In this document: one piece after another, positions 8,051-17,559 of the stretch | Layout of the letters: every line of letters begins with the position of its first letter | Position numbering within the stretch: position 1 is the stretch's first letter | Source: Alcaligenaceae bacterium | GTDB lineage: Bacteria; Pseudomonadota; Gammaproteobacteria; Burkholderiales; Burkholderiaceae_B | Reading direction: 5' to 3' | DNA: 64,000 nucleotides | Assembly (NCBI GenBank): GCA_013416445.1 | Contig: JACCER010000001.1 | Span: 62,001 to 126,000, forward strand | The notes under the pieces: model-generated | The model's input: only the letters and a program-made list of their open reading frames with translations | The model's database searches: none | Told to the model about the DNA's origin: nothing | Made by a program: the position numbers and the translations under genes

Positions 8051-11000
8051 TCAGTGCAGGATGACGGGACCTTGTTTCAGGGCTTGCATAATGGTTTGTC
8101 GCGCGTCTTGCAGCCACGTGTCGACATCCGCTTCTGTTTTGATCGTGCTGCCAGGTAAACGAATACGCTGAGCCTGCGGCTCCATCAGTTCAGCTGCTTC
8201 TAGCAAAATTGAATCGAAACGAGCATTGATAGCGGCCACACGGTCGCCCAAAGACGAGAGCGATAGACGGTCAATCGTGGCCAGCACCTCATCGGTGTTT
8301 GCCAGCTGCACTTCAGGTGCATCGGTGTTGGTTAGCCGCTGAGTGGCTAGGAGACTGTGCCGTTGCTCGGGCTCTAATTGCTGCCAGTTGGTGTCTGCTT
8401 CTAGACGTGTCATACCCTTTTTATGGCGAGTCTGGTAGTCGGTGTGTAGGACGTTGAGTTCGTCACGCAGTAACTGAGTCAGACTCGCCACTAAGGGAGT
8501 AATGGGGTTGGGCTCTTCCAGCAGTTGGCGTTGCTGCTCGATGTGGGTTGCCTGTGCTACCAGGACTTCTGCACCAGGCAGGCCGATTGCTTGAGCCAAT
8601 AGACGTTTAAGGGTGTTCCAGCTGGGTAGGCGCTGGTCTATGCGTTCGGCTAGATCAGTCCAAGAGTCAATAGCCGTAAGAAGTTCATCACGCTGGTTGT
8701 ACAGGGACAGCAGTTGTTCGTTACCGCCGGTGAGACGGATGTCGTCTAAGGTGGCGGTGTTGGGCCGTTCGGGGCGCGGGGCATCGCCTCCGGCACGGTT
8801 GGCGAGTTCTTGTGCCATGATCACGAACTGCGGCACAAAGGCAAGTTCTTCGCCTTGCTTGGCAGTAAGGCCAATTTTTTGCAGCACTTTGCGTATCTGG
8901 ATACGTTGGGCTGCAGAAACGGTCGCGGACTCAACTTTGAATAGAGCTTTGCCGATGGCTTTGCGTTCCAGTTCCTTTGAATCGATGGTCTGGCCGCGTT
9001 CGTCCAATGCCCGAATCAGCCCCGCCACCAGTAGCACTTGCAGTCCGCCGTCCACAGCGTCGCCCGGCCAGCCATAATTTGCACCTTCAAAATGCTTGCG
9101 AATATCTATGCCTTTTTTGCCACCCGCAATAAAGGCCAGGATGGCTTTGCAAACTGGATTTCTGGCCGGTTCACCGTCATCACCCACGCTTTTAAGTGCA
9201 TCTGGTGCCCCTTTTTGTGCCTTGTCGTAGACTTTAGACCAGCCGGAATGATCGGCAGTTTGAAATTGTGGGTATAGGCGCTGCAGTGCATTGGTGGCCG
9301 CTTCCAGCGTCATGTCTTGCAGGTCGGCACCTAAAATTTCGTTGCCGCCACCCTGGAAGACACGTGCCCCTGAGAAGGCCTCTTGCAAAAGCTCGCGAAT
9401 CTTGCCTTCAGCGGTTTGTTTGGTGGTTTCCATGGCCGAGCGCGCCTCAGTACCTTCGGCGGTGTTAGGGGTGCCGCGTTTGTCCAGCGTGGCACTAGAG
9501 GCCTTGAAGTCGATCAGGTAGTGGCGCAGGTCGTCGGCTGAGCGTTTGGGAATAAATACGAAGACAGTGGGCGATTGGTTGCCAGCCTGGCGTGCATCGG
9601 CACGCACGGAGTTTTCGTCAATGCTCCAACCATCGCGCACCCATACGCAAATTTTTTCATAGGCATCGGTGGGTAACCGAGCATCAAACACCGGGAAGAT
9701 GTCGCGTGTGACCTTGGATGAACCTTGAGTGAGCGAGAGCTTGCGCACCATCTCGCCGAAGCGGCGACGGATGCGATCATCGCGCTCGGCATCCACCCGG
9801 TAGGCCTCGTTGGCCATGCTGTTGCGCTGGCTAAGGAACTCGTCATTCCAGGCGGCGCTTTCTTCCGTTTGAATTCGGTATTCATCACCTACCTTCATCA
9901 GCAGCTCGCATTTATCGAGCAGGCTGGGGAGCTTACTGCGTAACGCGCTGGAGCCTTGAGTTAGGTCTTCCACCAACAGGTCGGCTAGCGTATCGACTGT
10001 GGCATGTATGCCGATTTCGTTGTTGCTGCTGGCCAGTTTGTTAATAAGGAATACCAAGCCGCAGGCACGAGCCATTAGGCGCTGGTCTTGCGTACCATTG
10101 AGCCAGACCATGGTTTTTTCATGCACCTTGCGCGGCAAGATGCGAGATTGCAGTAATTTGTCTGCGGCATCGAAGTAAAGATAGTCTGCTGGTACTACGC
10201 TACCGACAGGCGCGTTAACGTTAGTCTGGATAACCTTGTGGATCATCGATAGCTGGTTGCGTAATTGGCTGTCGGTGCCGGTTTGGTCCAGTACGCGCAG
10301 GGCGTTCTCCCAAAAGCGGCGGCGCACAGGCAAGATAGGGTAGTCCTGCGAGAAAAATTGGATATCATCGGCACGGTGGCCGATCGTGGTGCCCGCCAAG
10401 TGGCGCGAAATTTCGCCCAGATTGGTTTGCATGACCTGTTCGACCGGGGCCTTGGCTTCCGGTTTTTTAGCAAGAATCACCTTGCGAATGACAGCATCTA
10501 CGTCGGCATCGGACAGCTCAACGCGAACCGTGAAACGGCCTTCCAACTTTTTTAGATTGGACGTGCCTGTGACAGCGGTTTGGCCTGTGCCGATAAATAG
10601 CATTTTCGCACCAATGTTTTTGCAGCATGCCTCAACCACTTCCTGTACATCAATAGAGCGCTGGGTGTCTTCACCGATGTACTGCTGGACTTCGTCTAGC
10701 ACCACCAAGGTGAGCGGGAACTTATCGTCGCGGGTCAATGCTTGCCGAATGGCTTTGAGCATATCGCTGCTAGATACGTCTTGCACATAGGGGTAAAGAT
10801 TGTTCAGGGTTTCCACGCACGAAGCGGGGGAGGCGAAGAGGTTAGGCTTGGCTTTGTATAAGGCTTCGTGTAAGCCTTCGGCTACATAGAAATTATCAAG
10901 CTCTTCGTCCCAGTCGAGTCCATCTTTTTCGACATGGCCGCGTACTGTGTCATAGATGTTTTCGTGATGCAGCCACATGACGAAACGGGCCACCGGATAT

Positions 11001-11503
11001 TGTTCAGGCAAGCCAACTGATTTGAAAAGAATGCCCAGTAACGCCATGCGCACGGACTTGTCGCGCGAACTAGAGCCCAAAGTGCCTGATGCCGCGTGCA
11101 GGCCGCCGTGACGTTTGGCCTGGGTGCTAAGCTCCTTGAGATGATCGTTCACGCCTTGCGGCAACGAGGCAATACCGCGTGCGGTCGCACCGTCGGCAAA
11201 CGCACTATCCACCCATAGTGCCCGCAGCATTTTGACCAAGTGTGACTTACCTGAACCGTAAAAGCCACTGACCCAGACGGCAGGTTGTTCAGCCTGCTCG
11301 ATGTTCTTGAGATAGGTCTCCAGGATGTGCTCCAGGCCTTTCTCGTATTGCCCGTCGCAAACAAAGGTTTCAAGCTCGTAGCGCAGCACGGATAGTGCCT
11401 GCTCGGTTTTTTCGTCATTGACACTGGCCACACCTTCGTTCACCAATTTGCGGGTCGAGGGGTCGGTTTGATAGATGTCGCGATTGAGCATTGTTTTTGT
11501 CAT
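8051..11503 (-). CDS. brxC: BREX P-loop ATPase BrxC
   Basis: The protein has 1150 residues and is the large BREX ATPase (BrxC/PglY family). Walker A is GFYGSGKSH at 80-88. A Walker B (LVVLDEVQQYI) follows near 265 and an arginine-rich helical region lies further on. The N-terminus NRDIYQTDPSTRKLVNEG is characteristic of the family. BrxC is part of the BREX core that acts with PglX and PglZ on phage DNA; its exact biochemical role is not settled. It lies between brxB (14 bases upstream) and pglX (13 bases downstream). The frame is intact along its whole length. Confidence 0.94.
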   Translation of the reverse strand: MTKTMLNRDIYQTDPSTRKLVNEGVASVNDEKTEQALSVLRYELETFVCDGQYEKGLEHILETYLKNIEQAEQPAVWVSGFYGSGKSHLVKMLRALWVDSAFADGATARGIASLPQGVNDHLKELSTQAKRHGGLHAASGTLGSSSRDKSVRMALLGILFKSVGLPEQYPVARFVMWLHHENIYDTVRGHVEKDGLDWDEELDNFYVAEGLHEALYKAKPNLFASPASCVETLNNLYPYVQDVSSSDMLKAIRQALTRDDKFPLTLVVLDEVQQYIGEDTQRSIDVQEVVEACCKNIGAKMLFIGTGQTAVTGTSNLKKLEGRFTVRVELSDADVDAVIRKVILAKKPEAKAPVEQVMQTNLGEISRHLAGTTIGHRADDIQFFSQDYPILPVRRRFWENALRVLDQTGTDSQLRNQLSMIHKVIQTNVNAPVGSVVPADYLYFDAADKLLQSRILPRKVHEKTMVWLNGTQDQRLMARACGLVFLINKLASSNNEIGIHATVDTLADLLVEDLTQGSSALRSKLPSLLDKCELLMKVGDEYRIQTEESAAWNDEFLSQRNSMANEAYRVDAERDDRIRRRFGEMVRKLSLTQGSSKVTRDIFPVFDARLPTDAYEKICVWVRDGWSIDENSVRADARQAGNQSPTVFVFIPKRSADDLRHYLIDFKASSATLDKRGTPNTAEGTEARSAMETTKQTAEGKIRELLQEAFSGARVFQGGGNEILGADLQDMTLEAATNALQRLYPQFQTADHSGWSKVYDKAQKGAPDALKSVGDDGEPARNPVCKAILAFIAGGKKGIDIRKHFEGANYGWPGDAVDGGLQVLLVAGLIRALDERGQTIDSKELERKAIGKALFKVESATVSAAQRIQIRKVLQKIGLTAKQGEELAFVPQFVIMAQELANRAGGDAPRPERPNTATLDDIRLTGGNEQLLSLYNQRDELLTAIDSWTDLAERIDQRLPSWNTLKRLLAQAIGLPGAEVLVAQATHIEQQRQLLEEPNPITPLVASLTQLLRDELNVLHTDYQTRHKKGMTRLEADTNWQQLEPEQRHSLLATQRLTNTDAPEVQLANTDEVLATIDRLSLSSLGDRVAAINARFDSILLEAAELMEPQAQRIRLPGSTIKTEADVDTWLQDARQTIMQALKQGPVILH

Positions 11504-11517
11504 GAAAAATCTCTTGA

Positions 11518-12069
11518 TCAGAATTCTTTGTCAGCGGTGATAGGCACGGCCAAGTAGTTCCAGCCGTCGTAGCCATCCAGTAAGCGGTAGTTATTGTCTT
11601 CGTAGCTGCCCGGAAAAAATACCAGCAGTCGGCCTTTCACCAGTGGGGCGAGTTTGTCCACGACCTCTTTCACCTTTAGTAAACCAAACAACGACCCCAC
11701 GCCTTGTAACGCTACGACAAAGTTGTCGTTTACACCCTTGGTGTTAAGAAAGGCAATGAACTCTGCTTCGATATAGGCTAAGTATTTCGGTTGTAAAGTC
11801 GATAGAAGGTTTGGCTTTTGGTAATAGCTTTTTGCGTAGCGTTGGGGCGCCAGCCAGTTGGCGAACGTGTCTGTTAAGTCAAACAAGGCCCAGTCGTGCC
11901 CTGCAGCGCGAGTGGCGATTTCGAATTCGTCGATCTTGGCTCGTAGGCGAAGCTCTTCCGTTTCGTGATAAACGCAGAAAATAACGCGCTGGGCGGCGGC
12001 GGCATCGTCGCGCCATGGCACGGCTACATACTTACTATAGGACTGTACCAATCGTTTAATTCTGCTCAC
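11518..12069 (-). CDS. brxB: BREX protein BrxB (DUF1788)
   Basis: The protein has 183 residues and matches the DUF1788 pattern along its length. It opens with RIKRLVQSYSKYVAVPW and has a central alternating alpha/beta region (VVALQGVGSLFG). It ends in the family signature LLVFFPGSYEDNNYRLLDG followed by WNYLAVPI. BrxB is a core component of type 1 BREX; no enzymatic activity is known. The start overlaps the brxA stop by 14 bases, so translation is probably coupled. Confidence 0.92.
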   Translation of the reverse strand: MSRIKRLVQSYSKYVAVPWRDDAAAAQRVIFCVYHETEELRLRAKIDEFEIATRAAGHDWALFDLTDTFANWLAPQRYAKSYYQKPNLLSTLQPKYLAYIEAEFIAFLNTKGVNDNFVVALQGVGSLFGLLKVKEVVDKLAPLVKGRLLVFFPGSYEDNNYRLLDGYDGWNYLAVPITADKEF

Positions 12070-12856
12070 GTAAGTACTCCATTTCTTGCGCAGTAATCAG
12101 GTTCGGGAAAAGCACCTCGACAACATTGCCCACGCGCTTAAGTGAAATCCAGTTCCGACGTGAAGCGTCTTCGGCCAGCTCAATGGTTTTGTCGGTCGAG
12201 CAATCAAGCATCTTGGTGTAATCACTGTTGAACAACAGTTCTCCGCGTAGGCCTGTGACGTAGCCAAGCAGCAACGCAAACGACACTGAACCTGGAGTGG
12301 CTTGCGAGCGAGACCGGAGTTTTCGGGTGCGTCCAGACAGATGGCCCGTTTGGGTCCAAGACGAATTGATATTCTGCGCCGTGGACTTGAGCGTGGCCGG
12401 GCTGAAGCGACCAGGATCTTGGTTTTCGATGAACTCTTCTATGGCCGTTCGGGTAAGCACTGCGCCTTCTGGAAGCCCGAGCACGATAGGAGCGGTGGCA
12501 TAGAACAAGGGGTCGCGCGCGTAAACGCACAATCCTGCTAACAGCGGCTGCCCGTCCGGGTCGCGTTGCCATAAGAAACGTAGGGCGCGAAACAGCATAG
12601 TATTTGGATCGAGCGTATACAGCTCGACCAAGTGCCGATAGGTCAGTGCCCGTGTTTTTCCGGAGCGTTTGCCCAGGCAGTTGTCCGTTTCGATGGCCTC
12701 TAGGTATGCTTTTTTTGGGGCGCTGGCGTTGTCTATATAGGACAGCAACGCGCGTAGTTCGGCCAGCATCATAGTGCGGGCAGTATGAGCACCCCCTCGT
12801 TTTAGGTTAAAGCCGAGGTGTTCAAGTATTGGGGGCAGGGTAGCTGTTCGTGTCAT
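12056..12856 (-). CDS. brxA: BREX protein BrxA
   Basis: The protein has 266 residues and resembles the BrxA (DUF1819-like) family. It has an N-terminal NLKRGGAHTARTMM helix, a central KRSGKTRALTYRHLVELYTLDP block, and a C-terminal SSWTQTGHLSGRTRK element with a winged-helix-like end. It is longer than the roughly 200-residue enterobacterial BrxA. BrxA is a small DNA-binding core protein of BREX. Sixteen bases separate it from the WYL regulator upstream, and it overlaps brxB. The identification depends partly on position. Confidence 0.82.
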   Translation of the reverse strand: MTRTATLPPILEHLGFNLKRGGAHTARTMMLAELRALLSYIDNASAPKKAYLEAIETDNCLGKRSGKTRALTYRHLVELYTLDPNTMLFRALRFLWQRDPDGQPLLAGLCVYARDPLFYATAPIVLGLPEGAVLTRTAIEEFIENQDPGRFSPATLKSTAQNINSSWTQTGHLSGRTRKLRSRSQATPGSVSFALLLGYVTGLRGELLFNSDYTKMLDCSTDKTIELAEDASRRNWISLKRVGNVVEVLFPNLITAQEMEYLREQN

Positions 12857-12872
12857 GATTTTGTGATTCGCG

Positions 12873-13778
12873 TCAGCGTGCCGATGTGGAAACGGTATCG
12901 GAGCAATAACCAGGGGCTAGAACCGCATTCTTGACGCCGTAAAGGGTCAAGTGATTGCGTAACCACAGGCGATGCTCTGGGCCACGCAAGCAGTGGGTTT
13001 CCGAACAATCGATGCTCCATTGACGCAGCATGTAGCCAGCGGTCGCTGCTCGAACGTTCATAGGTAGAACACCGCCGTTCATGCCGTAGTCCATTTCGGT
13101 AATTTCAGGGTGCTGCTGGTTCGGATGAGGTACGAGCTCCAGCTCGACGATACGCGTCCATTGGTTGTCCTGATCGCTACGCTCGTGGTCGGCGATAGGG
13201 GCACCTGGCAATTGCTTTGGCCGCTTGATACGTGTAATGACGAAGTCGCGGAATTCTTTGGTCTTGCGGTCATAGGCTCGCACATGCCAGCGCAAGCCGT
13301 TGTCGATCAAAGCAAAAGGGACGATTTCACGTTTGGTGCAGCCGCTGGATAGTGAATGGTATTCAATGGACAGCGGACAGCCTTGGTGGATGGATCGGGT
13401 CACACATGCAAGAACGTTCAAATCGGGTTGCGTCAGACGCGTCGGACTTTCGCTAGTGAGCAGTGCCTGAGTGGGCATGGGCTCGTTGTCGCCAAATCCC
13501 TGAGTCAACCAAGACAGCACTCGATCAGCAGAAAAATGAAAAATCGGCTGGAAACTTGCCCCAAGTACATAAGCCTTATTTTTGGGGCTGTAGTCAGTGT
13601 TACCGGGCGCGAGTTCTTTGTATAACGCCAAATCTCGGGTTGCGGCGGCGGCTTGGATACCAAAACGAGCAACTAAGTCGCGTCGTTGTAGTTCACCTAG
13701 GAAGCGTAAACGTAGCTCAAGAAACGCGAGCCGATCGCGTTGAGATTGTGAATACTCTGCAAGAGTGACACCGGGCAT
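12873..13778 (-). CDS. brxR: WYL-domain transcriptional regulator (BrxR-like)
   Basis: The protein has 301 residues. A winged-helix region at roughly 15-70 (RDLVARFGIQAAAATRDLALY) is followed by a WYL-type ligand domain around 120-190 (LSIEYHSLSSG, then IDNGLRWHVRAYDR) and a C-terminal extension domain. This is the architecture of BrxR/CapW regulators, which repress BREX or CBASS promoters and sense infection signals. It is the first gene of the BREX transcript and faces the RloC-like gene across 244 bases, so it probably controls one or both from that intergenic region. Confidence 0.87.
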   Translation of the reverse strand: MPGVTLAEYSQSQRDRLAFLELRLRFLGELQRRDLVARFGIQAAAATRDLALYKELAPGNTDYSPKNKAYVLGASFQPIFHFSADRVLSWLTQGFGDNEPMPTQALLTSESPTRLTQPDLNVLACVTRSIHQGCPLSIEYHSLSSGCTKREIVPFALIDNGLRWHVRAYDRKTKEFRDFVITRIKRPKQLPGAPIADHERSDQDNQWTRIVELELVPHPNQQHPEITEMDYGMNGGVLPMNVRAATAGYMLRQWSIDCSETHCLRGPEHRLWLRNHLTLYGVKNAVLAPGYCSDTVSTSAR

Positions 13779-14022
13779 CCGCTATTGATCCTGACAGTTA
13801 AAGGGTTAAGGCTAGTGGTGCAATTTTTCTACAGTATATCTACGTATTGCATTTTGGTTATATCTTACCACTCATTTTGATGATGGTAACAAGGGGTTTC
13901 TGTTGCCGTCGTCGTGGGCTATTATCACTAAAGATTTGTTTTTCAAGCGTTCGCTTACAGTACCGGTAAAAATTGATGTCTCGACAGATCGATGTGAGTT
14001 AAACCTAATTTAGAGAGGCCTT
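13779..14022. promoter_or_regulatory. Divergent promoter region between BREX and the RloC-like gene
   Basis: This 244-base, A+T-rich stretch separates the WYL regulator (minus) from the ATPase gene (plus), so it must hold both promoters. Two imperfectly spaced inverted repeats are visible. TGCAAT at 13819-13824 pairs with ATTGCA at 13846-13851. GGTAACA at 13885-13891 pairs with TGTTGCC at 13901-13907, with one mismatch. Either could be the operator of the WYL regulator. A GAGAGG ribosome site at 14013-14018 serves the GTG start at 14023. Confidence 0.5.
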
Positions 14023-16665
14023 GTGTCCCAACCAGCATTTAATATTTTTGATGCTCTGTCTACTTGGGGGAAGACGCTGTCAAATTGGCAACATTTCCTG
14101 CTAAGCAAGTTGGTGGCATCGGTTGAGTTGAGCGATCCGGCTTTGGACGAGGTCTTTAGCGAGTACCTTATCGATCAAGGCTTAAGTGGTCCGGACGCGG
14201 TACGTGTGAACTGGACCATGGCGCTACCTCAATCTCAAGTAAACGCGCCAACAATGAGCAGTACTCTGGCGTCAATGGTGTCTGTATCGGGGGTTAATGC
14301 GCTCACGGCAGGCGAGATATTGACTTTTGGCCCGAACCTTACTGTGGTCTACGGCCCTAACGGCGCTGGGAAGTCAGGTTATGCTCGCGTGTTGAAGTCG
14401 GCGTGTTTCACTCGCTCAAAGGACACAGACATTCTCGGCGACGTCAAACTCGCCAAAAGTGAACAGCCTAAGCCAACGGCAACATTCAACTTCAACGATG
14501 GGTCTAGCGTAGCCTTTGTGCATTCGGAGTCTTGCCAGCCATTGCGTGATGGATTCTCCGTTTTCGATTCGACTTGTGTGCGTGTACATCTGGATGATCG
14601 GAACGCATTCCAGGTCATGCCTAATTTATTCGATATTTTTCCGCGGATGGTGGCGGCGTTCGGCAGTTTGCAAACTAGGCTGCGTAACGAAATCACCATA
14701 CGCACGCCAGTGACGGACAGGTTTGCGATTCAAGACAGCGCGTCTGAAGTGGCTACAGTGCTGGCGACGCTGACGGCAGAGACAGATCTGGTGAGTTTGA
14801 AGCATCTTTCGGAGTTTGGTGACCCCGAAACAATCCGACTCCAGAGCATCGAGCAGCGATTGTCCGAGTTGAGGACAACTGACCCGAAGGAAATCATCAA
14901 GAAGAACGAGCAGCGGATTATTGATTTGAACGGCGTCAAAGCTTCTGTTATTGCTTTAACTACAAGCCTCAAACCGGTGACAGTTACGAATATCGGCGAT
15001 ACCGCTAGGAAGATTGGCGTACTTATGGAAAAGGGTGCTGCGTTGTCTGCAGCCCAGTTTGGTAATGAGCCTGTACAGCCTATAGGCACATCTGCGTGGC
15101 GAGACCTGTTGTCCGCAGCGATTGCATACAGCGCCGAAGCCAGCCCCGGCTGTACATTTCCGCCCGAGGACGATGGTGCGCGCTGCGTACTATGCCATCA
15201 AGTGCTTGATGCAGACAGTACAGATCGCCTGAGGCGGTTCTTTCAAATGGTTTCCAGTGACATCGAGACGCAGCTGGCTGATGCCCGGAAGGTAATGACG
15301 GGCCATGGCGAAATCTTAAGCATGGTGAGGATAGCCTTCTTCACGCAGGATAGTGCCGCGCGGCGCACATTGCAGGAACTTGATGTGGCTCTGGAAGCCG
15401 ATATTGTGAGATATGTGGAGGGCTATCGTCTTGTAATTGATGTTCTGACGGAAGCTGTAGTCAACGCTTCTGATCCGAGTCTTTCTTTACTGACGAATGA
15501 GGTTATTTCAGTGCGCCTCACTATGTTGGTTGGGCGTTTGCAGCAGGACAATGACAAGTTGCGTCTTAGCGACCCTAAAGCATTGATCGAGGAGCTAGTG
15601 CTGGAGCAGCAGCTTCTGAATGACAGACGCCTGCTTGCCAATCAGCATAGCGACATAGTCGCTGCGGTCGAAAGTCTGAAATGGGTGGCAAAAGCTGATC
15701 AGTGTCTTCGTGGTTTCGCTGCCCTTCAGCGTGATGTCACCAGCAGACAGAAAGCCCTTGCAACTGAATTGGTCGCACAAGGGTTTATCAATCGGTTCAC
15801 GGAGAACTGCAAGGAGCTGAAGCTGGCCTTGCCCGTACAGTTCCGTTTCGCTGGTGATTCAGGCAATACGAACCGAAAGATCCAGATCAGTAATGCAGAG
15901 GCATCGGGGGTTGTTCCGTCCAGCGTACTTAGTGAGGGTGAGCAGACAGCAGCAGCTTTAGCAGACTTTCTGACGGAGGTTGATCTCAATGGCAGTTGCG
16001 TGGGTGTCATTTTCGACGATCCCGTTACATCCATGGATCATGTGTGTAAGGAGTCAATCGCGCAACGTCTGGTTGATGAGGCCGCGCGAAGACAGGTTAT
16101 CGTCTTCACTCACGACATTTTATTTACGAACTACCTGGCAACTGCCGCCGGAGATAAGGGCGTAAATTTTGCGGGACGTACAGTGTGGCGGGATGAGGCT
16201 GATGTTCCGGGCGTTATAGATAGGTTGGCTTTCCCACATGAACATTATGAGGGAGCGGCTCATGACCGGGCAAAAAGGCACCTTAATTCAGCGCGGGTAT
16301 TGATAGGGGATTTGCAGCGCGATGCTTTGGAAAAGGCGTGTGGTAGCTTGCGGACAGCCTATGAGGATTTCATACAGAAGAAATTATTTAACAATGTTGT
16401 GCGTAGGTGGCGTGAGAACATTATGTACACGTTGGATAAGGTTTTTTTCGATGATGATATCGCGTTACGTATACATGAACGCATGGTGATGCTGTCGCGC
16501 TATATCGATGGACATTCTCATTCTGAGGGTTTTCACGAAATACCGCTCACGTACGAAACCGTGGCTAGCGAGCTATCGTTGTTCGATGGGATCAAGTCGG
16601 ATTACGGGAAGGCACGAAAGAAGTGGGAAGCGGCCCAGCCTAGGAACGCAACGATTTTCAGTTGA
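14023..16665 (+). CDS. RloC-like AAA_13 ATPase with a CxxC hook
   Basis: The protein has 880 residues and starts with GTG behind a GAGAGG site. Walker A is GPNGAGKS at 111-118. Coiled-coil segments flank a CVLC pair at about 388-391, which resembles the zinc hook of Rad50 and RloC. An SEGEQTAAALADFL signature near 638 precedes the Walker B IFDDPVTSMDH near 658 and a FTHDI switch. RloC proteins combine this ATPase with a C-terminal anticodon-nuclease (HEPN-like) part; the last 180 residues here contain an RxxxxH-type helix region but I could not assign it surely. It may be a stand-alone defence ATPase-nuclease. It is transcribed away from BREX, 28 bases before the ChaC-like gene. Confidence 0.75.
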   Translation: MSQPAFNIFDALSTWGKTLSNWQHFLLSKLVASVELSDPALDEVFSEYLIDQGLSGPDAVRVNWTMALPQSQVNAPTMSSTLASMVSVSGVNALTAGEILTFGPNLTVVYGPNGAGKSGYARVLKSACFTRSKDTDILGDVKLAKSEQPKPTATFNFNDGSSVAFVHSESCQPLRDGFSVFDSTCVRVHLDDRNAFQVMPNLFDIFPRMVAAFGSLQTRLRNEITIRTPVTDRFAIQDSASEVATVLATLTAETDLVSLKHLSEFGDPETIRLQSIEQRLSELRTTDPKEIIKKNEQRIIDLNGVKASVIALTTSLKPVTVTNIGDTARKIGVLMEKGAALSAAQFGNEPVQPIGTSAWRDLLSAAIAYSAEASPGCTFPPEDDGARCVLCHQVLDADSTDRLRRFFQMVSSDIETQLADARKVMTGHGEILSMVRIAFFTQDSAARRTLQELDVALEADIVRYVEGYRLVIDVLTEAVVNASDPSLSLLTNEVISVRLTMLVGRLQQDNDKLRLSDPKALIEELVLEQQLLNDRRLLANQHSDIVAAVESLKWVAKADQCLRGFAALQRDVTSRQKALATELVAQGFINRFTENCKELKLALPVQFRFAGDSGNTNRKIQISNAEASGVVPSSVLSEGEQTAAALADFLTEVDLNGSCVGVIFDDPVTSMDHVCKESIAQRLVDEAARRQVIVFTHDILFTNYLATAAGDKGVNFAGRTVWRDEADVPGVIDRLAFPHEHYEGAAHDRAKRHLNSARVLIGDLQRDALEKACGSLRTAYEDFIQKKLFNNVVRRWRENIMYTLDKVFFDDDIALRIHERMVMLSRYIDGHSHSEGFHEIPLTYETVASELSLFDGIKSDYGKARKKWEAAQPRNATIFS

Positions 16666-16693
16666 ACGTTGCAGATAATTAAAAGGGGACGTT

Positions 16694-17221
16694 ATGTGGA
16701 TTTTTGGCTATGGGTCGTTGATGGTAGATGGTTGGGAGAAAAACTATGATTGCTCCCGGCGCGTGATAGCGGAGCTCCATGGTTACCGTCGCTCATTTAG
16801 CAAAGCGTCTGTCGTCAATTGGGGAACACATGATTCTCCGTGCCCAACGCTCCATCTGGAGTCTGATGCAAATGGGTTGTGCGAGGGGGTCGCATTTGAA
16901 TTTCCGGATGTACAGGGGGATAACGTCCGGGCCTATCTCGAGGATCGGGAAGGTAAAGGATTCATATTTTCGAGTGTAGAAGCGGTTACAAAGGAAGTTG
17001 GCCGAGTCGAAGCATTAGTTTCACTCTACATTGGGAAGAACGTCTTGCCATCGTCGACGGAGCAAGCGCTTGTCAAGTCCATTCAACAGGCCCGTGGCAC
17101 AAGCGGGACATGCAGCAGCTACGTTATAAAAATCTACGACCAATTGGCGGGGCTTGGCATCAATGACCCAGCAGTGACAAAAATTCGTGAGCAACTGCGT
17201 GCTGCTGGTATTGCTGGGTGA
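16694..17221 (+). CDS. ChaC-like gamma-glutamylcyclotransferase
   Basis: The protein has 175 residues. The N-terminus WIFGYGSLM (YGSL at 6-9) is the substrate-binding loop of the gamma-glutamylcyclotransferase fold, and the REGKGF segment near the middle supplies a plausible catalytic glutamate. ChaC-type enzymes cleave gamma-glutamyl peptides such as glutathione to 5-oxoproline. An AAAAGGGGACG ribosome site precedes the ATG. It follows the RloC-like ATPase after 28 bases and is probably cotranscribed with it, which is an unusual partner for this enzyme. Confidence 0.82.
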   Translation: MWIFGYGSLMVDGWEKNYDCSRRVIAELHGYRRSFSKASVVNWGTHDSPCPTLHLESDANGLCEGVAFEFPDVQGDNVRAYLEDREGKGFIFSSVEAVTKEVGRVEALVSLYIGKNVLPSSTEQALVKSIQQARGTSGTCSSYVIKIYDQLAGLGINDPAVTKIREQLRAAGIAG

Positions 17222-17461
17222 CTGCAGCAATCGAGGCATGCTGAGTTTGCGGTGACGTCGCTCGGTCTCAGGGCACTAGTCTCTCGCCCCCAACAGTTGG
17301 CTAGGCTGCTCGACATGTACTTGGTCGTGTATCAGAATCTGGCCCAGATCATTGATGTCTTGGCCGATAACTTTTCACAATTAAAGCAGCTATCTAATTC
17401 GAGCATCTTGGTACATTTTAGGTTCATTCTGGCACCTTGGGCCGGCCTTTCATGGTGCGTT

Positions 17462-17484
17462 TCAAGCCTTTTTTTGAGGCTTGA
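17462..17484 (+). terminator. Hairpin with T-rich tail after the ChaC-like gene
   Basis: TCAAGCC at 17462-17468 and GGCTTGA at 17478-17484 form a perfect 7-bp stem with a T-rich loop, followed by TTTCTT. It lies about 240 bases downstream of the ChaC-like stop and could end the ATPase-ChaC transcript. The interval 17222-17461 holds nothing I can call. Confidence 0.45.
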
Positions 17485-17559
17485 TTTCTTCAGGATTTAG
17501 TCTTTTGGGGCTGCCCTTAGCTGTTGTCTCGATTAAAACTACTCAACGTTAGACCGCCC

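Noticed and set aside
1-13778. Calling a complete type 1 BREX system
   Set aside because: Only the regulator, brxA, brxB, brxC and pglX are visible. pglZ and brxL are absent from this stretch, and the pglZ fragment at 55-56 kb is broken.
17252-17500. 82-codon open frame downstream of the ChaC-like gene
   Set aside because: No ribosome site or domain, and it contains a terminator-like hairpin.
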